A DNA stretch of 63,082 nucleotides, from assembly GCA_022821275.1 (NCBI GenBank), contig JAJEDY010000025.1, positions 1 through 63,082 on the forward strand. Reading direction: 5' to 3'. Position 1 is the first letter of the stretch; each line of letters begins with the position of its first letter. Of this stretch, positions 1-6,283 are shown piece by piece. The notes below the pieces were generated by a model. That model did no database searches. It was not told the origin of the DNA and worked only from the letters and a program-made list of their open reading frames with translations. Position numbers and translations under genes: made by a program. This DNA is from Candidatus Latescibacterota bacterium (GTDB taxonomy: Bacteria > Latescibacterota > UBA2968).

Positions 1-409
1 TGCCCAATCGCAAGCCCTTCTCGTCCAATCGGCAACCGTTGGAAAACTGCGGATACGTGATAGAATCATAGCGATTTTGACCTTTGTATCTGGGAAAACC
101 TGCTTTCTCGCCGGTCTTTGCTCTCTCTTTGAGACGGCGGACGAACGCTTTGAACGCCAAATCAACACGTACCGCGACTTGTTGTAGGACTTGACTATAG
201 ACCTGGACAAAGCCATTGTGTTGATGTTTCAGCACCGGCAACATTTTTTGTTGGTCATAGCAGGACAAGGACGCCTTGCTATTCTTATAGGCTTGTACCC
301 TGGATGCCACAAGTTGGTTGTATAGCAAGCGACATTCTTCAATATGCACCAGCAAGATTTTCTCTTGCTTTCCCGTTGGGCGCAACCTATATTTGAATGA
401 CTTAAACAT
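1..409 (-). CDS. tnpB: TnpB, RNA-guided nuclease of an IS605-family element (N-terminal part)
   Basis: The frame is open from an ATG at 409 to the window edge and gives 136 residues beginning MFKSFKYRLRPTGKQEK. This is a typical OrfB_IS605 N-terminus (YRLRPT..Q, then CRLLYNQLVASR and KAGFPRYKG). Only the wedge/recognition part is present; the RuvC and zinc-finger regions lie outside. Family members are omega-RNA-guided DNA endonucleases that help retain the element. It differs clearly in sequence from the second TnpB at 16897-17988 although the element ends are alike. A competing 84-codon frame at 229-483 does not resemble a protein. Confidence 0.85.
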   Translation of the reverse strand, partial: MFKSFKYRLRPTGKQEKILLVHIEECRLLYNQLVASRVQAYKNSKASLSCYDQQKMLPVLKHQHNGFVQVYSQVLQQVAVRVDLAFKAFVRRLKERAKTGEKAGFPRYKGQNRYDSITYPQFSNGCRLDEKGLRLG

Positions 410-559
410 ATATAAAATATACATTTATATGGACTTTTTGTCAAGCGAAAGTAGCCCGTCTTTGGCGACAGGGCAACGTCCATATACGCTAAATCTATAA
501 CGGGAAGCCCTTCGCCATGCGACCCAACGCTAAAGCAGTTGGGCTTTACGGGCTATTAG
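1..559 (-). mobile_element. IS200/IS605-type tnpB element, partial (left end present)
   Basis: The element is read on the minus strand and runs off the window edge, so its right end is not visible. It holds the 5' part of a tnpB gene and a structured left end (about 506-559). In that left end AGCCC (506-510) pairs with GGGCT (550-554), enclosing a CCCAAC/GTTGGG stem (523-528/538-543). The terminal GGGCTATTAG closely matches the end of the second element at 18101-18110. The outside flank reads TTTAC in the tnpB sense, which resembles an IS608-type target. No Y1 transposase (tnpA) is visible. Confidence 0.75.
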
Positions 560-569
560 GTAAAGTGAG

Positions 570-1460
570 ATGAAATTTCGGACGCTGGGAAAGACGGGTT
601 TGCAGGTCTCGGAGATCGGTTTTGGCGCGGCGCAGATTGGAAATCCCTCGCTGCCGGAGTCGCAGGTTGAATCGGTGCTGAACACCGTGCTCGATTTGGG
701 TATCTCGTTTATCGATACGGCTGCGATGTATGGCGATAGCGAGGAGCGGATCGGGAAGTTTATCGCCCATCGGCAGGATGCGTTTGTTCTGGCGACAAAG
801 TGCGGCGATTATCAGGTGATCAATGGCGGCAAGCGCGAGATTGTGAAGGATTATTCGCCTGAGGGCATTTTGAGGACGATTGATACGAGTCGATCAAAGC
901 TGAAGATGGATGTGATCGATATTGTGCAATTTCACGGGTTGCCGGGAGATGCGGATGATTGGGATGCGGCGTTTGACGCGCTGTTGGAAGCGAAGAGTAG
1001 GGGATGGACGAAGTTTGTCGGTGTATCGGCAGATGGATCGGCAGCGGCTGAGGCGGCGAAGAGGTGGGATTTGGATACGCAGGAGTTTACGTACAATGTG
1101 TTGTTTCAGGAATCTGCTGAAAATTTGATGCCGACTTTGTGCGACCGGGGTATGGGGACGATTATTAAACGTCCGATTGCCAATGGGGTGTATCTCAGAT
1201 CCGAGCGACCAGACGGTTCGTATATGGGCGATCCGTGGGATCGGGCACAGCAGATACCGTTGCGGGAATTGGCGGGCGATATGCCGCTGATTGAGTTTGC
1301 GTTGCGTTTTGTGCTTTCTCACGAAGATGTGTGTACTGCGATTGTGGGATCGACGAATGCGGATCATCTCGCGGAGAATGTGAAAATTTCAGATGGAGAA
1401 GTATTCTCCGAAGATGTGTTGGAGAAGACGAAGAGCGTTTTTCAGTCGTTGTTTGGGTGA
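570..1460 (+). CDS. Aldo/keto reductase
   Basis: A 296-residue NAD(P)H-dependent oxidoreductase of the aldo/keto reductase superfamily, predicted cytosolic. The catalytic tetrad is visible as D49 (SFIDTA), Y54 (MYGDSEE), K77 (LATKCG) and H122 (VQFHG), on a (beta/alpha)8 barrel, and the C-terminus carries the cofactor-binding AIVGST motif. Length is close to the family norm. Its ATG lies only 10 bases beyond the left end of the first tnpB element, and the AGG at 558-560 that could serve as ribosome binding site straddles the element border. It is followed by the HpcH-type aldolase at 1496, suggesting a two-gene unit. The substrate cannot be told; sugar or sugar-acid reduction is a guess. Confidence 0.88.
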   Translation: MKFRTLGKTGLQVSEIGFGAAQIGNPSLPESQVESVLNTVLDLGISFIDTAAMYGDSEERIGKFIAHRQDAFVLATKCGDYQVINGGKREIVKDYSPEGILRTIDTSRSKLKMDVIDIVQFHGLPGDADDWDAAFDALLEAKSRGWTKFVGVSADGSAAAEAAKRWDLDTQEFTYNVLFQESAENLMPTLCDRGMGTIIKRPIANGVYLRSERPDGSYMGDPWDRAQQIPLRELAGDMPLIEFALRFVLSHEDVCTAIVGSTNADHLAENVKISDGEVFSEDVLEKTKSVFQSLFG

Positions 1461-1495
1461 TAACCGAAAACTAACCATTAACAAAGGAGTTTATT

Positions 1496-2284
1496 TTGAA
1501 ACCCAACAGGATTAGAGAAAAATTGGATGCGGGCGAACCCACCATTGGCACGCGGATTCATTCGAGTTGGCCGGCGATTGTTGAGGCGATTGGACATACG
1601 GGACTTTACGACTATGTCGAATACGTTGGCGAATACGGTACGTTTGATCTCTACGATCTCGACAATTTGTGCCGTGCAGCCGAGTTGTACAATATGGGTA
1701 TGATGTTCAAAATTGATCGCAGTCATCAGTATTTTTTGTCACAACGGGCGATAGGGTCTGGTTTTGGGAGCATTTTGTTTACGGATTGTCGCACGGAAGA
1801 AGATGCAAAGGAGTGCGTGCGCGTTACGCTTCCAGATACGCCGGAAGATGGTGGCCTGTACAGTGTGTACACGCGGCGCAATACGTATATGGGATATGGC
1901 GGGGGACCGGAGTATGTGAAGGCGATGCGGGAGACGGTTGTGGTTTTGATGATCGAAAAGAAGGAGGCGGTGGAAAATCTGGAGGCGATTCTTTCGGTTC
2001 CGGGCGTGGATATGGTGCAATGGGGTCCTTCGGATTATTCGATGAGTGTTGGCAAGGCAGGACAGCGCGGTGATCCCGCAGTGGCAGATGCGAGGAATGA
2101 GGTGTTTAAGACTGCGCTGAGTATGGGTGTGCATCCCCGCGCAGAGATTATGTCGCCCGATGAGGCAAAGGAATATCTCGATATGGGCGTGCGTCATTTC
2201 AATATTGGGGTGGATATCTCAGTTCTGCATTCGTGGTGGCGAAGCAATGGCGATGAGTTGAGGAAAGCGGTGGAGGGTGCGTGA
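1496..2284 (+). CDS. HpcH/HpaI aldolase / citrate lyase family protein
   Basis: A 262-residue class II pyruvate-type aldolase, cleaving or forming 2-oxo-acid aldols with a divalent metal. The start is a TTG at 1496 with a strong AAAGGAGT site at 1483-1490. The family pattern is seen in the N-terminal REKLDAGEPTIGTRI (usually GxWxxxxxP), the central VEYVGEYGTFD, and the C-terminal GVDMVQWGPSDYSMSVG, which corresponds to the metal-binding and substrate loop (usually GPxDLSxSLG). It follows the aldo/keto reductase by 35 bases, so the two probably act in one sugar-acid or keto-acid route. A bidirectional terminator follows directly. Confidence 0.85.
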   Translation: MKPNRIREKLDAGEPTIGTRIHSSWPAIVEAIGHTGLYDYVEYVGEYGTFDLYDLDNLCRAAELYNMGMMFKIDRSHQYFLSQRAIGSGFGSILFTDCRTEEDAKECVRVTLPDTPEDGGLYSVYTRRNTYMGYGGGPEYVKAMRETVVVLMIEKKEAVENLEAILSVPGVDMVQWGPSDYSMSVGKAGQRGDPAVADARNEVFKTALSMGVHPRAEIMSPDEAKEYLDMGVRHFNIGVDISVLHSWWRSNGDELRKAVEGA

Positions 2285-2302
2285 GTTACAAAGCGAAAAA
2301 GA

Positions 2303-2342
2303 AAACAGCCGTCGAGGTTCAGGTCTCGGCGGCTGTTTTTTT
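2303..2342. terminator. Bidirectional rho-independent terminator
   Basis: AACAGCCG at 2304-2311 pairs with CGGCTGTT at 2329-2336, extended inward by TCGAG/CTCGG, and is followed by a run of T on the plus strand. The minus side begins with AAAAA. It lies between the convergent aldolase and ArsC genes and can serve both. Confidence 0.85.
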
Positions 2343-2691
2343 AGTCGAGAAGTTCATGTATGGCTTCTGAGGGACGGGCAATGACTGCACGATCTCCGCG
2401 AATGCACACGGGGCGATTCATGACTTCGGGGTGTTCTGTGAGCAAGCCGACGAGGGCGTCGGGCGTGTTGTAGTCATCCATGTCGCGCCCCAGTTTTTCG
2501 AATGAACTGGGGTGAATCAGGTCTTTGGGTTCACCGGGCAGGAGCGCGAGAAATTTTCTCAAGTCCTGTTCGCTCAGCGGTGTTTTCAAGTATTCAATCA
2601 CGTCGAACTCGACGTTGCCAGCGCGCAATATGTCCATTGCGCCATTGGATTTGCTTCAGTTGGGGTTGTGGTAGATGGTGATTTTTGACAT
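2341..2691 (-). CDS. ArsC/YfgD-family thiol reductase with in-frame TGA at the catalytic cysteine (candidate selenoprotein)
   Basis: Read through one TGA, this gives a 116-residue ArsC-family protein, the normal family length. The start is the ATG at 2691, with AAAAGGAG eight bases upstream. The N-terminus reads MSKITIYHNPN-(TGA)-SKS, where known arsenate reductases have IYHNPxCSKS. The TGA (2656-2658, codon 12) therefore sits exactly on the catalytic Cys. The rest is intact: VIEYLKTPLSEQDLR, DLIHPSSFEKLG and the phosphate-binding NRPVCIRGDRAVIARPSE. A hairpin matching the bacterial SECIS rule follows the TGA. Selenocysteine is known in some metagenomic ArsC-like proteins (established knowledge); here it is inferred. 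The alternatives are a nonsense mutation or sequencing error, giving a 98-residue fragment from 2637. No selA, selB or selC is in the window. Confidence 0.75.
2623..2642 (-). promoter_or_regulatory. Candidate bacterial SECIS element
   Basis: On the minus strand GCGCAAT (2642-2636) pairs perfectly with ATTGCGC (2629-2623) around the six-base loop GGACAT. The loop starts 20 bases after the TGA and opens with GG. The published bSECIS rule asks for a stem-loop with a G among the first two loop bases, 16-37 bases from the UGA. An outer CCA/TGG pair may extend the stem. Confidence 0.7.
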
Positions 2692-2820
2692 GTTAAATCT
2701 CCTTTTGCGGTGAAGGGCATCTCAATAGGAAGTATAAATGTCAGGATTTTTGGGGTCAAGGGAAAGTTAGGGGTTGACGAACGGCGGTTGTCATTGCGGC
2801 ACGCTGTTGAGCCGCAATCC

Positions 2821-2861
2821 AGTCTATCAAAAAAATATATTAGCAAATTTTTTGATAGACT
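2821..2861. repeat. 14-bp perfect inverted repeat
   Basis: AGTCTATCAAAAAA (2821-2834) and TTTTTTGATAGACT (2848-2861) are exact inverse complements around a 13-base A/T-rich loop. No gene abuts it, and it could be a stray terminator or the edge of an insertion. Confidence 0.6.
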
Positions 2862-2876
2862 ACATAGGTTAACGTC

Positions 2877-3090
2877 ATGTGTGACTTTAGAATAATGTTC
2901 AAGAAAACAAGCAATCAGGGGTCAGCAGTCAGTGGTCAGTTATCCATTGTAGGGGCGAGGCATGCCTCGCCCGTCGTTGCGGCAGGGTGTAAGCCGCCAC
3001 GCCGAAGGCACAACGCCAGTAATCCAGTGTTTTTGACTTTTTTATCTTTGTTTGTCGGCATTATTCTATGGCAGTTTTGAAGTCACACAT
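2877..3090. repeat. Fold-back (MITE-like) intergenic element
   Basis: The left arm ATGTGTGACTT-TAGAATAATG (2877-2897) is mirrored by CATTATTCTA (3059-3068) and AAGTCACACAT (3080-3090). This makes 21 bp of terminal inverted repeat interrupted by 11 bases on the right. The interior carries a GTCAGCAGTCAGTGGTCAGTT filler-like tract and a perfect 20-bp palindrome at 2953-2972 (GGGCGAGGCA and its complement). No coding frame is convincing. The stretch 2692-3175 otherwise holds nothing recognisable. Confidence 0.6.
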
Positions 3091-3175
3091 CGCGTATAGG
3101 TTATATTTCAGATTCATCAGGAGTGATTAGGAAAAACAGTAAACAGACAGAAAAGTAGTGGGAAGGAGATCAAAG

Positions 3176-3955
3176 ATGGATGAACAGAACTATAAGCAGC
3201 GTTTAGAGATGTTCTCTTCGAGCCTGAGCCAAAAGCTCCAAATCTATCGAGAAGAAAAACGGCGTTGGGACCGTTTTCTCTCAACGGATTTCAATGTTGT
3301 CTCCGAGTTCATCATAATCAATAAAAAGTACTTCCGCAGGGAAGACCGTCTTTCCGATATTATCGCCTGCCTGCTTGACGCCAATGGTTCTCATGGCCAG
3401 CAAGGCAAGTTTCTTGACGCCTTTCTCAAGCGTTTATACGAAAAAAATCATTTTGATACAGACAGGCCCTATTTTCTCAAGTGTCTGTTCGAGAAAAAGC
3501 GACCTGACCGGGTAGCTGAACTATCCGGTAAACAACGACAAGTCAAGCGCGAAGATCCAACTCTCAACAACGAAAATCAGCACCGCCGAATCGATATTAC
3601 TGTTGATTTTGAAGGTTTCGGGATTGGCATTGAGAATAAGCCTTGGACGCATGAAAACGATGAACAACTGGAGGCTTACTATTCTCATCTCAAAGGTAAA
3701 TATAAAAATAAGGAGTTTTGCCTTGTTTTCATTACCCCAGATGAAAGAACCCCCAAAACTATACCTAACCCCGATGATCTCATTCAGAAAGGCGAGTTAT
3801 ACTGCCTTTCATATAGGCCAGATATTCTGGAATGGCTTGAGGAGTGCTGGCAACTATGCGAGTCCGATAGATTCCGCTGGTTTTTGCACGATTTTAGAGA
3901 GTACATTCGTGACGAACCTTTTACTTTTGAGGAGAACGACGATGCAAACGAATAA
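3176..3955 (+). CDS. PD-(D/E)XK nuclease superfamily protein (PDDEXK_4-like)
   Basis: A 259-residue protein starting at the ATG at 3176, preceded by GGAAGGAG. The upstream in-frame GTG at 3158 lies before that site and is less likely. The nuclease core is visible near residues 137-175: RRIDITVDFEGFGIGIENK gives the D...(I/E)xK catalytic pattern, and DEQLEAYYSHL matches the conserved helix of the PDDEXK_4 family. The N-terminal half is charged and helical. It overlaps the next gene by 14 bases, so the two are co-translated. Related proteins occur in accessory and defence-like loci, but no target is known. Confidence 0.7.
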   Translation: MDEQNYKQRLEMFSSSLSQKLQIYREEKRRWDRFLSTDFNVVSEFIIINKKYFRREDRLSDIIACLLDANGSHGQQGKFLDAFLKRLYEKNHFDTDRPYFLKCLFEKKRPDRVAELSGKQRQVKREDPTLNNENQHRRIDITVDFEGFGIGIENKPWTHENDEQLEAYYSHLKGKYKNKEFCLVFITPDERTPKTIPNPDDLIQKGELYCLSYRPDILEWLEECWQLCESDRFRWFLHDFREYIRDEPFTFEENDDANE

Positions 3956-4541
3956 AAGAGAAACAGAAATTATTATGGAACATGTTTTGAAGAATGAAGA
4001 GAATCTGGGGGTGGCATTGGATATTATAAACCAGAAGATTCGCGAGCGAATAATCAAAACCTTTTTGGGAAAACTCAAAGGCTTTATCTGCAAAAAACTT
4101 GATATGTCGCAGTGGGATTGGGAAACAGGGCTTTGCGCCAAGCCCTATGAGGCTAACTTCCTTAGTTTTGGCGTAAGTAGAAAATTTGATGTGTTAAACG
4201 AACCGGTAAATATAGTACTTCAGAATCAGGCTAAGGATCTCAGTAATCATATCATCGGAGTTGGTGGCTCTTCTGGGTTTAATACATCAATGAAGCACCT
4301 CAGCAGTAAGCTAGATGAGAAATTAGAAAAAGGAAAAGCAAACTCTCAGTGGATTTGGTTTCAACCTCTAAAGTCTTCCAATTGGGACTACTCAAATTGG
4401 AACGATAAAGATACCCTTATCAAGATGCACTTCGATTCCGAGCACGCAGTCAAGGATATAGGCAACCATCTTCTTCGGATCATTGAAGTGGCGAAACCTG
4501 AGATTGAGAAATGGGTCAAAAAAAATTCGTCCGCTCAATGA
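3942..4541 (+). CDS. Hypothetical protein coupled to the PD-(D/E)XK protein
   Basis: A 199-residue protein that I do not recognise. The ATG at 3942 sits inside the end of the nuclease gene and is preceded by GGAGAACGAC. The sequence is soluble and mixed charged, with tryptophan-rich patches (MSQWDWETG, SQWIWFQPL, SNWDYSNWND) and a C-terminal amphipathic helix ending EIEKWVKKNSSAQ. No membrane segment or catalytic motif is evident. Translational coupling suggests it partners the nuclease, perhaps as a sensor or immunity subunit; this is inference. Confidence 0.7.
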   Translation: MQTNKRETEIIMEHVLKNEENLGVALDIINQKIRERIIKTFLGKLKGFICKKLDMSQWDWETGLCAKPYEANFLSFGVSRKFDVLNEPVNIVLQNQAKDLSNHIIGVGGSSGFNTSMKHLSSKLDEKLEKGKANSQWIWFQPLKSSNWDYSNWNDKDTLIKMHFDSEHAVKDIGNHLLRIIEVAKPEIEKWVKKNSSAQ

Positions 4542-4554
4542 GATTATCACACGC

Positions 4555-4590
4555 AAAAATGTCCTGCGTCAACGGATACAGGATGTTTTT
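4555..4590 (+). terminator. Rho-independent terminator
   Basis: AAAAATGTCCTG (4555-4566) pairs over its whole length, two wobbles included, with CAGGATGTTTTT (4579-4590), and is followed by ATTTATT. It ends the two-gene nuclease unit. Confidence 0.75.
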
Positions 4591-4677
4591 ATTTATTAGT
4601 TGCTTCATTTTTGAAGTATGGTATCCTATTAAAGGTGGTCATATCAAGCCATTGCCAAATCTTTTAGGAGAAAAATA

Positions 4678-4971
4678 ATGGCCAGTATTGACAAAAACGC
4701 CGAACCTGACCTTGAAAAACTCATTGATACCCTTTGTAAACTTTCTCCCGATGATTTGAAGGAAGTTAAGCGAAGGCTTGAAAAGCAACTCGAAGAATCC
4801 AATCATTCTCAGGAACCATTAGACGATCTGCATGAGGATGACTTGTGGGGGTTGGATTTGAGCCGAGAGACTGTGAATGACGCGGCCTCTATGAAGGAAG
4901 TGCTCAGAATCACCTCTAAGTTCAAAGGGTCTATGGCAAAGATCGTGAGTGAAGAAAGAGACGAGCGTTAA
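4678..4971 (+). CDS. Putative antitoxin of a PIN-domain cassette
   Basis: A 97-residue acidic protein with AGGAG seven bases before its ATG. The N-terminal half is helical (LEKLIDTLCKLSPDDLKEVK) and the C-terminus is charged. No clear DNA-binding fold is visible. The stop codon TAA shares its last A with the ATG of the following PIN gene, the classic layout of VapBC-type toxin-antitoxin pairs. Its role as antitoxin rests on this context only. Confidence 0.65.
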   Translation: MASIDKNAEPDLEKLIDTLCKLSPDDLKEVKRRLEKQLEESNHSQEPLDDLHEDDLWGLDLSRETVNDAASMKEVLRITSKFKGSMAKIVSEERDER

Positions 4972-5429
4972 TGGCGGTTTGTTTTTTTGATACGAGTGCT
5001 CTGGTTAAATACTATCACAACGAGCTGGGAAGACAGATGGTCGTCAGCCTCGTTGATGATCCAAATAATCGCATCTTTATCTCCCGGCTTGGACTGATAG
5101 AATGGCATTCTGCCTTTTTTCGTCTCATGCGTATGGACATATTTACCCAGGACGAGTTTCAAACCATACGAACGCGATTTCTTTCAGATATCCGGCATCG
5201 AAAATTTCTTATTCAGCCTCTTGAACGCACACATCAGAACCGGGCTATTCGCCTTCTCACCCGTTATGCTTTCACCCAAAGTCTGCGCACATTAGATGCT
5301 CTTCAGCTTGCAGTTGCTCTCCACACCAATAACCATACACCTCTCGATCATTTTGTTTGCGCTGATGTTCCTTTCTGTCAGGTCGCCACAATAGAGGGGC
5401 TTTCTGTGCTCAATCCCGAATCCATTTGA
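4971..5429 (+). CDS. PIN-domain ribonuclease toxin (VapC-like)
   Basis: A 152-residue PIN-domain protein. The acidic metal-binding residues are in order: D7 in FFDTSALVKYY, E44 in GLIEWHSAF, the Asp of LRTLDALQLAVAL and the Asp of FVCADVPF. Such proteins cut specific tRNAs or rRNA when freed from their antitoxin. Length is typical or slightly long. Its ATG overlaps the preceding stop codon, and a terminator follows 12 bases after the stop. Confidence 0.85.
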   Translation: MAVCFFDTSALVKYYHNELGRQMVVSLVDDPNNRIFISRLGLIEWHSAFFRLMRMDIFTQDEFQTIRTRFLSDIRHRKFLIQPLERTHQNRAIRLLTRYAFTQSLRTLDALQLAVALHTNNHTPLDHFVCADVPFCQVATIEGLSVLNPESI

Positions 5430-5440
5430 GCGGTCTGTTC

Positions 5441-5466
5441 GCCAGCTAACCTGGCTTTATTTTTTT
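5441..5466 (+). terminator. Rho-independent terminator of the PIN cassette
   Basis: GCCAG (5441-5445) pairs with CTGGC (5451-5455), followed by TTTATTTTTTT. Confidence 0.75.
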
Positions 5467-5500
5467 CTCGCTTCTGGTTTGAATGACTTTGAAGGTGCTC

Positions 5501-5528
5501 ATACTTCACACTTCATACTTCACACTTC
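5501..5528. repeat. Tandem direct repeat, 14 bp x 2
   Basis: ATACTTCACACTTC occurs twice head to tail, directly beyond the 3' end of the PhyH gene that ends at 5533. Confidence 0.7.
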
Positions 5529-5532
5529 ATAC

Positions 5533-6282
5533 CTATATTCGCCAGCGTTTCCAGAGGTCGTCGGGTATTTCGTCTCGGAATGTCTCCTGGTCTTTGTGCT
5601 GCAGGCGGGCGAAAAGGCCATGGCGGATGTTGTTGCTGGTGTTTTGAGAGGTTTCGTGCAGGATGTTACAGTGCCAGAAGATGACGTCGCCTGCTTTTGC
5701 ATGCAGTTCAACGGGTTGAATATCTTTGACCATGTCGAGATATTCGGGGTGGTCCTTAAAGCTGTGGTTGAGGTGATGGGGATGTTTGCGAAGAAATTCC
5801 CATGATTTGATATGGCTGCGCGGCCAGAATACCGTGCCACCGCCGCGCGGTTCTACATCGTAGATATAGGTTGCCAATCCAAGGAGAAAAGCGGCTCCCC
5901 GCCGCTTGCCGAGATAACCGTCGATGTGTCCGCGCTCTGGCAAGCGCCATTTGTATTCGGGTTCGGGCAAGAGGAGGCGCAGGTTGCCGTCTTCTCCGCA
6001 AAATTGTCCATCGCCCATGTGATCGACAATGGCTTTGACTTTGGGCTGGTTGACGAGTTGTGTTTCTTCTGGGGAAAAGCGAAAGCCTCGCAATATGGTG
6101 ATGTCTTCGCGGTGTTGTTGGGGCGGTCCTGCGGCGTTTTGTTGGGCGGGGTCAGATAGATCGCCGAATTTGGCGCGAATTTGCGCGCGCCAATTGTCTA
6201 ACATCGATGGATCAATGAGATTGGGTACAAGGACATATCCCAATGCTTTGAACTCGGCGATTTGTTCGGGTGAGAGGGCCAT
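5533..6282 (-). CDS. Phytanoyl-CoA dioxygenase (PhyH) family protein
   Basis: A 249-residue Fe(II)/2-oxoglutarate-dependent hydroxylase, predicted cytosolic. The iron facial triad is visible as H and D in RGHIDGYLGKR, with the distal His in FWHCNILHETSQN; the following IRHGLFAR supplies the 2-oxoglutarate Arg. The N-terminus LSPEQIAEFKALGYVLVPNLI is the usual PhyH opening. It lies one base downstream of the sulfatase at 6284-7642 on the same strand, so the two are surely one transcript. The substrate is unknown; hydroxylation of an organic sulfate or its desulfated product is a guess. Confidence 0.88.
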   Translation of the reverse strand: MALSPEQIAEFKALGYVLVPNLIDPSMLDNWRAQIRAKFGDLSDPAQQNAAGPPQQHREDITILRGFRFSPEETQLVNQPKVKAIVDHMGDGQFCGEDGNLRLLLPEPEYKWRLPERGHIDGYLGKRRGAAFLLGLATYIYDVEPRGGGTVFWPRSHIKSWEFLRKHPHHLNHSFKDHPEYLDMVKDIQPVELHAKAGDVIFWHCNILHETSQNTSNNIRHGLFARLQHKDQETFRDEIPDDLWKRWRI

Positions 6283-6283
6283 G

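Noticed and set aside
2341-2637. Simple reading as a 98-residue protein starting after the TGA
   Set aside because: It would lack the first strand and the catalytic residue; the ribosome site and family N-terminus lie before the TGA, so the longer recoded or disrupted form is the real gene.
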